Assembly: GCA_943737045.1 (NCBI GenBank)
Contig: CALSFV010000224.1
Location: 558,001 to 622,000, forward strand
Source: Parapristionchus giblindavisi
Taxonomy: Eukaryota > Nematoda > Chromadorea > Rhabditida > Diplogasteridae
Direction: 5' to 3'
Length of the DNA: 64,000 nt
Shown: positions 46,956 through 57,531 of the stretch, one piece after another
Layout of the letters: every line of letters begins with the position of its first letter
Position numbering within the stretch: the first letter of the stretch is position 1
Program-made: the position numbers and the translations under genes
Notes under the pieces: model-generated
Database searches by the model: none
Seen by the model: the letters and a program-made list of their open reading frames with translations, nothing else
What the model was told of the DNA's origin: nothing

Positions 46956-48476
46956 TTAGAATGTGGATAATTGTTCCTGAAAACGAAAAGATGAAAACGA
47001 ATTTTGGCGCATTTCTTCAACAAATATATTTAACTTACACGGACTTTTCGAATAGCTATATCGATTGATTCAATGATAATATTAGCAGATTGAATGAATG
47101 TATCACTGTATTCATCTACTGTTGATCTCAGTTCATTTGCTTCCTAAAATTACTTTATCCCTTAGAATATTCATTTTACAGTATTACCTCCGGTGTGAAA
47201 ATAGAATCAGCAGTGGAAATTTGTTCCCGGAGTTGAATATTAGGAAGTTTCTGAAAGATAAAATCTTGAAAATTGCAATCGAAATGAATCTATAGGATTA
47301 TTTATTACCCTTTCAAGTTCTTTCTGCAAATCAATCAATATTTTGTGCTTGGATAATATTTCTTCTTTTTTCGATTCCATTTCTTCTTTTTTTGCTCTCA
47401 CATGCTGAATACACGGAGCACGGAGCTGAATAGAACTAATTGTTTCTGTGAAATCGGCCAAGTTGTTGATCTGTTTTTAAATCAAACCTTCTCAATATAT
47501 CTAACTGTCGAATGCCAAACATGAGGTTCTTCGCAGCAACAATTACCACAAATTGGTTGATTGTACTGAAAATATCGGATCGGAGAAATTGGAAAAAATA
47601 AGATAATATGATTTCCCTATTAATTAAAAACAATTAAATACAATTCTGAGATGAATTAAAACGAATAGAAAATATTCGTACCTCAATGCAACTTAGTTCA
47701 GTACAAATTCTAATTTTAGAAGCTGGAATATTCTGAAAATTAGTTCAAAATTTAAGGAAGAAGGAAAAGTGGAAGAATAAGAGTTGCTCCCGCTTGCTTA
47801 CCTCATTACAATGAAAACAATCAATTGTGGGTTGATGTTTAATATCCTTTGAATTCTCGGTCAGTTCAGCCAGTTCTGGTTAAAATAAAGTTGATATAAA
47901 ATTAAATTTTTTTTTAAACTCACTGAGAGCAAGTCGATTGATCACGAAATATTGTCCTTTTATAACTTTATTTTCTCTTCGGCAATGTGGGCATCGATAT
48001 GTGTATACAATGCGGCTATGTAAATTATTTTAGAATAGATACTTAATGATTAAAATGAACCTTTTATCTTTTTTGATTGCTTCAATGCATTTACAACAGA
48101 ATGTATGCCCACAGTGAAGAGTGTGGGGTACTCGAATTTTCGAATCTGTAATACAAAAATAATTTAAAATTGAAAAAAAATGTGATCGAGCAATAAATGG
48201 TTATTGATTAGATGATAATCCACAACAAAACTACAGTGGCCGTATGCAAGGACCGTTTTCCCGGAAAATGTGACGTCATTAGCGTAGGCGGAGGCGTTTT
48301 CCAAAAATCCTCCGCCTACGCTAATGACGTCACATTTTCCCGGAAAACGGTTTACCCGTTGTTCTTGCATACGGCCACTGATTTTTTTGTAAACACAATA
48401 CATTGAGAATGATCATTTTACCGAATTTTTCAGTACATATTTCACAGCTTTGTAAATCTTCTATTTCAGAATTCAT
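46956..48476 (-). CDS. compact TRIM-like RING/B-box/coiled-coil protein
   Basis: Ten exons give 261 residues from ATG 48474-48476 to TAA 46956-46958, all in phase. The order is: MNSEIEDLQSCEICTEKF and CGHTFCCKC with CPHC (C3HC4 RING, about 11-66); CFHC, CTELSC, CGNC and HVWH (B-box-like cluster, about 97-135); a Lys/Glu coiled coil (HVRAKKEEMESKKEEILS; about 146-250); and the end EQLSTF. It lacks the ~273-residue N-terminal region of its array neighbours. Its initiator MNSE aligns with LYSE inside the long forms. It lies about 380 bp downstream, on the same strand, of the ubiquitin-like gene 48858-49902, which suggests related ubiquitin function. RING E3 activity is inferred from the family. 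A hairpin MITE (48234-48380) sits in intron 1. Confidence 0.82.
48234..48380. mobile_element. 147-bp palindromic MITE in intron 1 of the compact TRIM gene
   Basis: The ends are cagtggccgtatgcaaggac and ttgcatacggccactg. The arms include ccgttttcccggaaaatgtg and gacgtcattagcgtaggcgg, mirrored almost perfectly. The related RING relic at 13852 has the unoccupied site (aaaaaaatcagtacttttgctgtgg region, 13945-13970). The core is shared with 10223-10303. Confidence 0.85.
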
Positions 48477-48634
48477 CGTATTTTCCTTAACAGCTTTTGT
48501 AGAGGGCTTCTTCTGAAAAAAAAAAAGATGAACTAAATCGACCATACTTAACTCATTGAATTCAACATTTCGACTAAAATCGATTAAAGGCGAACTGCGT
48601 CTTTAAAAATCTACAGTCTGCTAAAGGGCTCAAT

Positions 48635-48823
48635 CTCTGGTATTTCGAAACTTAAAATCTGCACTTGAAGTAGACTTGTAAGTCTACTGCAAGTTAAACG
48701 CAAGTCTACTTAAAGTGGTGTGGTATACTGTAATACATTTCGTCAAATGTTATTTAACTTGAAGCAGACTACTTAAAGTCTGTGACGTAGTTTAAGTAGA
48801 CTTTAAGTTTCGAAATACGAGAG
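48635..48823. mobile_element. AAGTAGACTTAAAGT-family MITE
   Basis: The ends ctctggtatttcgaaactta and taagtttcgaaatacgagag are mirror copies. It lies between the ubiquitin-like gene and the compact TRIM gene. Confidence 0.7.
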
Positions 48824-48857
48824 ATATTACACATTTCTGATCAGTCTTTCGAGCTTA

Positions 48858-49902
48858 TCAATATGAAAAAAATATTTTAACTATTCCAATCGAAATTTTT
48901 GGATGCCAGCTCCCTTTAAAGGCACACCCCAAGCTAACCTTACTCTCCGCATTGACAATACTCTCTCGTAGACAAAGAAAGCGAGAGAGTGTGGCCAGAG
49001 CGGCGAGTTTCAAATCAGGTTGGGGTGTCGCTTTGATATCTACAACACTAGACCGTATCTCTTGACTACACGAAGAATCTGTCATAATTGTGATTAGCAT
49101 AAGAAAACAAACTTGTCTTTCCATAAGGAGGGTGGATAAGTTGTGGATGTTGTAGTCGCTGAGTCTACGGTCACTTTCGAGTCGCTCTCCTAAAATGTAA
49201 ATGAGAATTATTAACTTATCACCGATTAAAGATATGTTTTTTCGTGTTTTTTTTCGTAATATGACTGTTGGGACAGAATGATAAAGATTCATCACACGAA
49301 CCGAATGTCATATCTGATATTGATTCCCGATATGTTTAAAGCTCACTGTTAGCATTGAAAGTACATGCCAACTCAAGGGTCTCCTTCTTTAAAATTCAAT
49401 TTATTCTCTAGCAAAATATTAGTCAATTAAACTTCTCTCTAGCAAACAGTAAAAAATTCTTACCAGCGAAGAACAGACTCTTGTAACGAGGAACACCTTC
49501 ATGCTCGTACAAACTTTCCTCGACTTTCCCGATGGTATCGTCTAAATCGACCATGAGGGTGACGGTCTTTCCGGTGTGAATCTGGACGAAAATCTGCATT
49601 CCTCCTCCGATACGAAAATGGAGATGGAGGGTGGATTCCTTCTCGATGTTGTAGTCGAAAAGGGTGTGGTGTTCATTGAGAATCTTTCCTAAAAAAACAT
49701 TGATTAGTATTGAATTATTGATTGAGTGCAGCTAAACTGGACCGAAGAGTCATAGATATTTACCAGCGTAGACCAAGCTCTGATGACATGACCGGATTCC
49801 CACTTTGTCTTCGATCTTGGATTTTACACTATCGATGCAATCGGAGTCCTCGACCTCGAGGGTAATAGTCTTGCCGGTGGGAGTCCTGACGAAAATTTGC
49901 AT
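48858..49902 (-). CDS. diverged double-ubiquitin-like gene (UBL2) with non-ubiquitin C-terminal tail
   Basis: The exons are 49764-49902, 49464-49688 and 48858-49189. Introns sit at the same AG|GK positions as in UBL1. Unit 1 ([18 protein letters not shown]...) keeps the Lys11, 27, 29, 48 and 63 equivalents, has Pro for Leu8 and Val for Ile44, and ends FRIGGG before the next MQIF. Unit 2 ([17 protein letters not shown]...[18 protein letters not shown]) goes off-course after LSTLL. It has no Gly-Gly and continues about 80 residues to a TGA. About 40 of these come from a TTAA MITE (48920-49033) and the last ones from a spacer repeat. Unit 1 could still be processed if the RIGGG/M bond were cut; unit 2 could not be conjugated. 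Identity as a ubiquitin derivative is certain; function is not. Confidence 0.82.
48920..49033. mobile_element. TTAA-type MITE, exonised in UBL2
   Basis: It is preceded by TTAA (48916-48919). The ends are AGGCACACCCCAAGCTAA and gttggggtgtcgcttt, with the right TTAA mutated to TTGA. The core actctctcg...gaaagcgagagagtg is shared with 51645-51752 and 61945-62057. It is entirely inside the last open exon of UBL2. Confidence 0.75.
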
Positions 49903-51644
49903 TCTGCAAGAGATAATCAATGTGGACGATCGATAGAAAATGAGTCACGAGGGGATCGATGACAAATTACAAATGTGGGCAAAGTGATATGGATTTCTAT
50001 GTGAGACCAGTAAGGCAATGAAAGATTAAGTAAATTCTTTATTCGCAAACGTTTCGAGACTACTGTCTCATCGTCAGTGCAGGGATTACATTTAAAGGAA
50101 AAACCACGGAACAGAAAAACAGGAGGCAACATATATCAAAAATGAGTGAGTGAATGAATGAATAGAAAGAGGGAATAAGAGTGAGAGGGTTGTTGGGTTC
50201 AAGATTGGCTAGAGGGAAAGGTTGAGTAGAGACAATTGGGAGAGTTCAGAGGCTAACTCCGAGCGAATATTGATTGGTGAATCTTGTTGTTGGATCAATA
50301 AGGCTTCAGCGAAATTACGACGAATAATGTTAGGTTCAAAGGCAAGTATGTGACTGGATAGAGGAAAGGGTTCAGAGTTATGATGTGAAGATAATACAGT
50401 TCTCAAGATTCATTTGGGCAAACTGTTTACTTATAACGAAACATCACTAAACATTAAGTCCATTAAGAACATTAAGTCCACGAATATGGACATCGAGAGC
50501 ATAGGAGACTCGCCTGCCACAGTTGCTAATGTTTCACAATGTATACCGAGGCATTGGGCCGGTTTTTCAATTTGAACGCTTCCAGGTTACAGTATCCCAA
50601 AATGACCGTATGGCTCATTTTGAGAAAGTTACTTCTCCGATTAATTTTAAACGTATTGTGACCGACTAGAAGTTTACTGCAAGTGTACCTGAGAACATTT
50701 GACGAATTTTTTTACAGTATAATTAATACACCTCTTGCAGTAAACTTACGTCTAACTTGAATTAGACTTGCAAGTCTACTTCAAGTGGGACTGATAAGTA
50801 AACTACTAGTTTTGAATTCTCAGAGTCCTCTGTGTGTCTGATCTGGTTATGTGTTCTAGTAGCAGATACCGTCAAAATTAAAGAAAAAAATATTTATTTA
50901 TTTATTCCATCACACATAATCAGAAGGAGTGAAAATATACAACAAATTTTCAGAAAAAGGAAAGAATTAGACAAATTAGCGAAATAACGTTAGAGAAACA
51001 ATGGGGGGGGGGGAATGAGACTATTGCATTAACATTTTGAATGAATTGTATGGCGTCCTGCCAGAGGTTAATACAGTAATATGGCCTAGCTAGGTCATTA
51101 AGAGAAGGAGAGGGAGAGGAAGAGAAGATGGAAGTAGAGGGAGAGGAGATGGAAGGAAAGGGAGAGATGTTCTCTTGTGTTAATTCTATACCTCAATACA
51201 CTTTCATGTTATATCCTAACTATCTTCTTTCTGTAATATATGGATAAAAATCTAGACCTTGTACTGTAAAGGTACAACCCGATATTCCAGGCACATGAAG
51301 CCCTGCTGGTGATCACTGCTAGGACAGTGATAATTCCAGGCAAATTCAGTCCGGAGGGCCTAATCTCATCCTCGGATCTACTTTACAAGGACCTTTTTCA
51401 CTAAAAATGGGGGGGGGGTTACTAAATCGACTACACCAATTCCGAATCTGTCATATATTTGATAGCTATTGCAATTTCTAGTTAATATGACTTCATTCGG
51501 GTTCATTGTTGTTTCGTTTGTATCTTTTAAACGTTTATTGCATTTATTTTCATTTATTTGTAAACAACATTTCTTCAGTTGTCTATTGGTAAAATAAAAG
51601 ATTAATGTCAAGAATTGCTATGTAAGATCTACATAAGAGCTTAA

Positions 51645-51752
51645 AGGCACACCCAAAGCTTATTTGACTCTCCGCATTGGCAATACTCTCTCGCAGACAA
51701 AGAAAGCGAGAGGACAAAGAAAGAGAGTTTCAAATCAGCTTGGGGTGTCGCT
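51645..51752. mobile_element. TTAA MITE of the AGGCACACCC family
   Basis: It is flanked by TTAA (51641-51644 and 51753-51756). The ends are AGGCACACCCAAAGCTTA and AGCTTGGGGTGTCGCT. The right TTAA is shared with the next element. Confidence 0.8.
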
Positions 51753-51756
51753 TTAA

Positions 51757-52096
51757 AGGTGGACTCCCGCGAATATTTTCGTGAACAAACTGTGAAGACA
51801 GAATGATAGCAAAAGTTATTCTACATACCGTACACTATTTATTTTATGCTAATTCAGCATATTGATCGCTAGAATCATGAATGAATCATGCTATCAAACT
51901 CAGGCAAAGGCGCGCTTTTTGAAAATAAGAAAGTTTGGCAATAGGATTCGAACCCGCGACCATGCGCTTTCTAGTTAGAAGTTTTATCACTACGCTAAGG
52001 GGACAATGGGTAGTCTCCCTATCTTCTTGCATATCACTAGACACTTGCATAAGCGAGATATAAGAGATTTGCATGATCATTCGCGGGTCTCCACCT
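51757..52096. mobile_element. TTAA MITE carrying a tRNA-like segment
   Basis: It is flanked by TTAA (51753-51756 and 52097-52100). The ends are AGGTGGACTCCCGCGAA and TTCGCGGGTCTCCACCT. The interior has a minus-strand tRNA-like stretch at 51935-52008. It abuts the 51645-51752 MITE through a shared TTAA. Confidence 0.8.
51935..52008 (-). other. tRNA-like (pol III A/B box) segment inside a MITE
   Basis: On the minus strand an A-box-like TAGCGTAGTGATAAAAC is followed by a perfect B-box GGGTTCGAATCC at normal spacing. Acceptor and D stems do not close, so it is not a functional tRNA. It shares its A-box with 24318-24389. Confidence 0.55.
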
Positions 52097-52945
52097 TTAA
52101 TGACATGTAATCTAGTAAATTCTTATCCATTTCATCTTAAATGAATCGCGAACCTTTGTTATATTCGCACGGCTCATTCTATCATTCATTCAATGCACCT
52201 CGAGTCCATTCATCCGTCTTTTGATCACTTCGATAAATTAAATAAATATTTCGTCTTGTGTGTAGTCGCACAATAATTAAACAGTACTCATCCCAAATCC
52301 TTCACTTTCATTGAAAAAGAGGTTTAAAAATCAACCAACACAACGCTACACAAAACATTAAAATGATGACCAAATGCACGGCTTTGTTCGAAAAAAGGAG
52401 TTAAATTCGAGCAGCACGATCGTTTTAACTTCGTTCATGCTCGTACCGGCCGTGCATTTGCACGAATGCGGACCACTAAATAACACACTGCATTGCATGA
52501 CTACTGTCAATGTAGAACAACCAGACTTTTAAAGTACTGAAATATCAGAGTATTTCAGGAAAATGGCAAATAAAATAACATGGCTGCCCATTTTGTTCTC
52601 CCTAATCTATTTTACTACACACAATCAGTCACGTGCACGGGTTGTAGTTATTCAAAGCACATTTGTACCTTTTACCTTGTCAGTGAGTCAAAAGCGAGAT
52701 TAACGATACAGTAATACACATATAATATGCAAGTTTAATCAATGATCCACAATAGAGAAGTAAATGATTTATTGATTTGAGTAAATGTGATATGATAATA
52801 AATAGTTGTAGACAAGAATCACTAGTACTATTATATTCAACATCACACAGAAAAAATAAAATGTACACATTTTTTTGCTAATTCCGCACCCCCTCAGAAC
52901 GTCAATTGCCTCAGACAGTCTCTCATATTTGCTAACAATGGGCCA

Positions 52946-55720
52946 TTAGAATTTGGATAATTGTTCCTGGAAAAAAATATTAGAAATTATTTTTCAAAGA
53001 GCTTACAGTGATCGATAGAAATTGAATAAACTCACTCTAGTCACTCTAATAGCAGTGTCTATCGAATCAATGATACCATTAGCAGATTGAATGAAGGTGT
53101 CACTCAATTCATCAACTGTCGATTTCAGTTCGTTAGCTTCCTAAATTAAGTTTTTTTTAGATTTAAAATAAGCATGTTAGTCACATACTTCCTGTGTGAA
53201 AATAACATCCGGTACAGTGAAAAGCTGCTCACGAACTTGCACGTTCGACATTTTCTGAACCTCGCATAATTGTCATGTAACCTATTTTATTAATAGATTA
53301 CCTTTGTAAGTTCCTTTTGTAACTCAATAAATAGTTTATACTTCGATAATATCTCTTCTTTTTTCGATTCTACTTCATCTTTCTTCATTCTCACATATTC
53401 TCGTGATTTAGTACGGATCTAATAATAATAATTATAAGTAAATACAGTTTTCACAAGTTTTCCGTCATCCGTTTATCAAAAATTCTTTTTTTCTGATATT
53501 CAAGGCAGATAGCTTTCTTATATTGTCCCTTGTATTTTATTATTTTAATGTAAAATTAATAACAATTAAGTTGTACCTTTTGATTATATTTAACGGTTGA
53601 ATGGCCAACATGAGGTTCTTCATAAGAACAACTACCACAAATAGGTTTATCGTACTGAAATAATTTTCCATTACTCGATGCAGCATTAAAACGAATATTA
53701 CACTTGTTTACCTCTGCACAATTGACCTCCGTACAAATTCTAATTTGAGAAGTTTGAACATTCTGGAAATTTCAAAACATCGATTGAAAAGATTTTTTTG
53801 TAAGAAAGGAAGATATTAAGTCATATAGAAGTTGCATACCTCTTTACAATGGAAGCATTCGGAAAAGGTAATATACTTAAATTCATTTGTCTCCAGTTCA
53901 ACAAATTCTATAAACAAACTTTTTCATATTTTTTTTATTTTTTGAAGTCTACTCACTGAGCGCAAGTCGGCTGATTACGAAATATTGCCCATCAACAATT
54001 TTACTTATTCTTCGGCAATTTGGGCAAGAGTAGCTGTAATCGATACTGTTGAAATTGAGATTTTGATTTTTTAATTTTTTAAAAATTTTGAATGTAACAT
54101 ACCAATCATCTTTTTTGATTGCTTCAATGCATTTTTTGCAGAATGTATGACCACAATGAAGAGTATGAGGAACTCGGATATGTGCATCTTTAAAAAACAT
54201 AATAATCGATAATAAACAAGTAGTTGAGCAATGGTAATTTGAGTCAAATGGAAGAAAAACTAACCAAACTTTTCCGTACATATTTGACAGTATTGGAAGT
54301 CCTCAAGCTCGGAATACAGAGAACTTTCGCTTTTACTTATGCTATCGAGATTTATCTTTAAGGTTGCATAAATGTTAAAGGGCTCAGAGATGAAGGACAA
54401 GAAAATTGCGATGGACTTACAATATATTTTTGAGGTAAACGAGTGGAATAAATGTGAGTAGAATATTCTCTTCTCTTAAGATGAACTTTTGCAGTGCATT
54501 TCTGCGCATTCAAAATGCCATTCGGGTCAATTCCAACAATTGTCAGATTTTTCTCGAAACTGAATAATCACGTTTAATTTTTTTAACATTATAATAACTT
54601 CCACTTACTTTGTTCCTACAATTTCAATTGATAGATCATTTATATTCACTGATACAAGTTGGTTATAGTAGGACATATAAAAGATCCATTGATTGAATAG
54701 CACTGAACTTGAATAGACCTGTAGACATTCTTATATGAATAATGATGTAATTAAGCCGCACCCCTGGTAATCCCTTCCTCTCTATATACATCCCTGACTT
54801 AGTTTGGTAGCGACGTATGGAAGCTTTACAATGAGCGTTTGTTATACCAAATAACAAATTCCTTGAAATGCACATATCTTTTATTATATTTCGAATTATC
54901 CTTATCAAAAAAAAATTAAATATAACTTACTTATATACATGAATTGCATCAAATTGCTTTAGATCTTCAACAGAAATAAACTCAATTCCCATAGTTGATC
55001 GATAATCTTCATTGAACGAAAAAGCAAATGATGCATTCGGATGTCCAACTTTTTCGATAAAATAGTTCGAACAGTCATCTTTGAATATTGATTTATTTTT
55101 CACACTCTGTAAAACGTATTTATTGCAGCATTGAAAATAGCATTGCTATTGGTAAATACTCACAGTTTCCATCTTTACTTGTGTCGACTCCGTGATCACG
55201 ATCTTTTCGTTTATTAGTTCAGCCTTTTTTATTATGCCGTGCTATAGTTTATTTAATTAGAAATGAGAAAATTTTAGAAATTGACTTTCCCTTCTGTATT
55301 TATGTTTTATATGATGGATAAATAGATAAATAAATAAATAAAAATGAATGTCAGTAAAACATACGTTTCGGAAGAAGTAAACATTATCAATAATTCCAAA
55401 TCTTTCGTAGGGCTCACCACAATCAAAAAAATTTTCTGCACGCATCGTTCTAGAAGCTAAATATCAGGTCCGGTATAAATTTTATAATTTCTATCATTAG
55501 AAAATCTTAATAATATAAACATTAAAAAAAGATAACTAACCCTCTGATCCATGTGATGAATTTTGTATCATTTTCTTCAAACGAATGGTGAACAAATTCA
55601 TCTATATATTGTTCATTATAATAACAACAGTATTCATAGTTTAGTCATACCGTTAGAAATTTGATAGAAATATCCGTCTCGGTCGACCGAGTATTCATCA
55701 CGCTTTACAAATTTCATCAT
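52946..55720 (-). CDS. TRIM-like protein with long N-terminal region, array copy 5
   Basis: It starts MMKFVKRDEYSVDRDGYFYQ at 55718-55720 after a spliced-leader-like acceptor and stops at 52946-52948. The exon plan is as in copy 3, including the RNLLFGITNAHCK exon. The RING (CQIC, CGHTFCKKC, CPNC), B-box-like cluster and coiled coil are preserved, and the exons I checked are in frame. It is nearly identical to the copy at 58774-61538 across the N-terminal exons, so it is a recent duplicate. Its upstream flank is cut off 30 bp from the start codon by the 55755-58548 palindrome. Confidence 0.76.
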
Positions 55721-55754
55721 ACTACTGAAATTAAAGAAAAAACCATAACTATAT

Positions 55755-57485
55755 GAGAGGAATCGCCAGAGGTTCGACCACCCCCCGGACATAGAAAATT
55801 CGACCCCCTGAAAAATTCAGAATAAGTACTTTGAACGATGCTCTATCGAACTGCGTTGGCCGAATTTGCATATCTGCTCTCATTTTCGAATAGCGGTAGG
55901 TCAAAGTTGGCAGGTACGGTTTTTTTGGCTCGAGTGTGCGTCAGAAAAATGATCATAACTCCGTTCAAAATAATGATAGACACTTTTTCAAAAAAGCATC
56001 GAAAGAGGAGATCTTGCGCAACATTTACCATTTGATGACGTCATTTTTCGACCATGCGCCGGTGCTGGGCGGTCGGTTTTATGAAAAAGTGACGTAACTT
56101 TCCTAATCGGAAAAAGTGCACTTTTCTTCTATGCGCGTTTTGTTGCACCCATATGTGTCTAAAAATGACCCAAGTTTCAGAGGATTTCCGAATTGGAAAA
56201 AAAAAAGCGTTGATTTTAGTGACGCGACCTCGGCTTATTCCTTTATTTAGTGACGCGACCTCGGCTTATTCCTTTATCAAGAAACAGCAAAGGAGCTAAA
56301 ATGACTCAAAAACATCCGAAAAAACATTACGAGCTCAAAATACCCATATATGACAGTTATATGAAACACAAAATCACCAAGCTCCGAAAAATTTGAAAAA
56401 AACCGTATTTTGCTTTTCCACGTGGAAAAAACGTTTCAGTAATGTTAATTAATCTTTATAATATTTCTTATAATGTTTTTGAACATTTATATTTTTGGAA
56501 GTGAAGGCCTACCTGCTCTTAGAGCCGAGATATCCGCCATCGAAATTACACGCGCGCGCCCCAACTCCGCGCGACTGCTCATCATCCGCTCTCTCACTCC
56601 CACACGCTCTTTCGTGAACAGACAGGGAGAGAAAAAAAGGAGAAGGGAGACTAACATCTGACAACTACACGAAATGGAGATGTTAGAAAACTCTGAGCGA
56701 ACTACGATAAATAAATAAATAAAATAAGCAAAATCATTCGAGACGTCGAGGTAAAGAGGTACCACTCTAAAAACACCGAGCGGGTTCGAACCCCGGTTCG
56801 ATCCAAATCTTTTGCTGATTTTTACAGACACAAAAAACGTGTTCCACGGTATTTTTCGTGCTAAGAATGATGAAACAAGTTGTTTTGAGTCATTCTGAGC
56901 TGGAAAACGTTCATTTTATGGCAACACATCTCTTCTCTCTTCATCTCTTCATTCACGTTCATTTTCTTCATCGCGAACGGTCGGTAAGCTCACTCTCTCC
57001 CACCGCCCCTTGGAACAGAAGTTCGTGGATCCTTCTCCTAGCAGGAATGACACCCAGGAGAAGTAGTGTCACAATGAGTGGAACCACAACCATGTTGAAG
57101 AATGGAAGTAAGGCAGGTCAACGATCAATCAGGATTGGTACGATGAAAAAAAACATCTCTTCTCAAAGGGTAATAGAGGCGGATGGGCGCGCAAGCGAAA
57201 TGCTCTTCCCGCACATAAGTATAAAACGCTCGCAAGTAAAACAATTTATGGATCCCCCTAGCACTGCTAGGAATCTACTATAAATTATTGTTAATCCACC
57301 ACACATATAATTTGTCTCTGTCTCATTCGATCACTAAACTAAAAACATCCTTAAAACATCCGATTGTCATCCATTTCTCTTTGTAATATGTTATTTCAAT
57401 GTTAATTGTTTTCAATTATGACTGATTTCTCTAATAAATGTATCTTATCTAACATTAGTTTTGACATTGTACTTCATCATTCCTT

Positions 57486-57531
<46 letters not shown>

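Larger units (their letters stand above)
49903..52680. other. non-coding mosaic of repeats upstream of UBL2
   Basis: Bases 49980-50140 read on the minus strand as a degenerate retroelement 3' end (TDDETVVSKRLRIKNLLN). Bases about 50660-50830 are a diverged inverted repeat with aagtctact words. Bases 50940-51450 are the array spacer core with the minisatellite (51098-51170). TTAA MITEs lie at 51645-51752 and 51757-52096. From about 52440 it is array spacer and TRIM 3' flank. No intact gene is seen. Confidence 0.5.

Noticed and set aside
46802..47023. Apparent membrane-helix C-terminus for the compact TRIM gene (IIVIIVIIIII stretch)
   Set aside because: The splice phase of the last exon gives EQLSTF and a stop, conserved in frame in all paralogues; the hydrophobic frame is AT-rich 3' flank read out of phase.
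56745..56815. tRNA-like ggttcgaacccc motif in the loop of the 2.8-kb palindrome
   Set aside because: The B-box-like word and a possible A-box (agagtggtacc on the minus strand) are in the wrong order for a tRNA; too weak to annotate.
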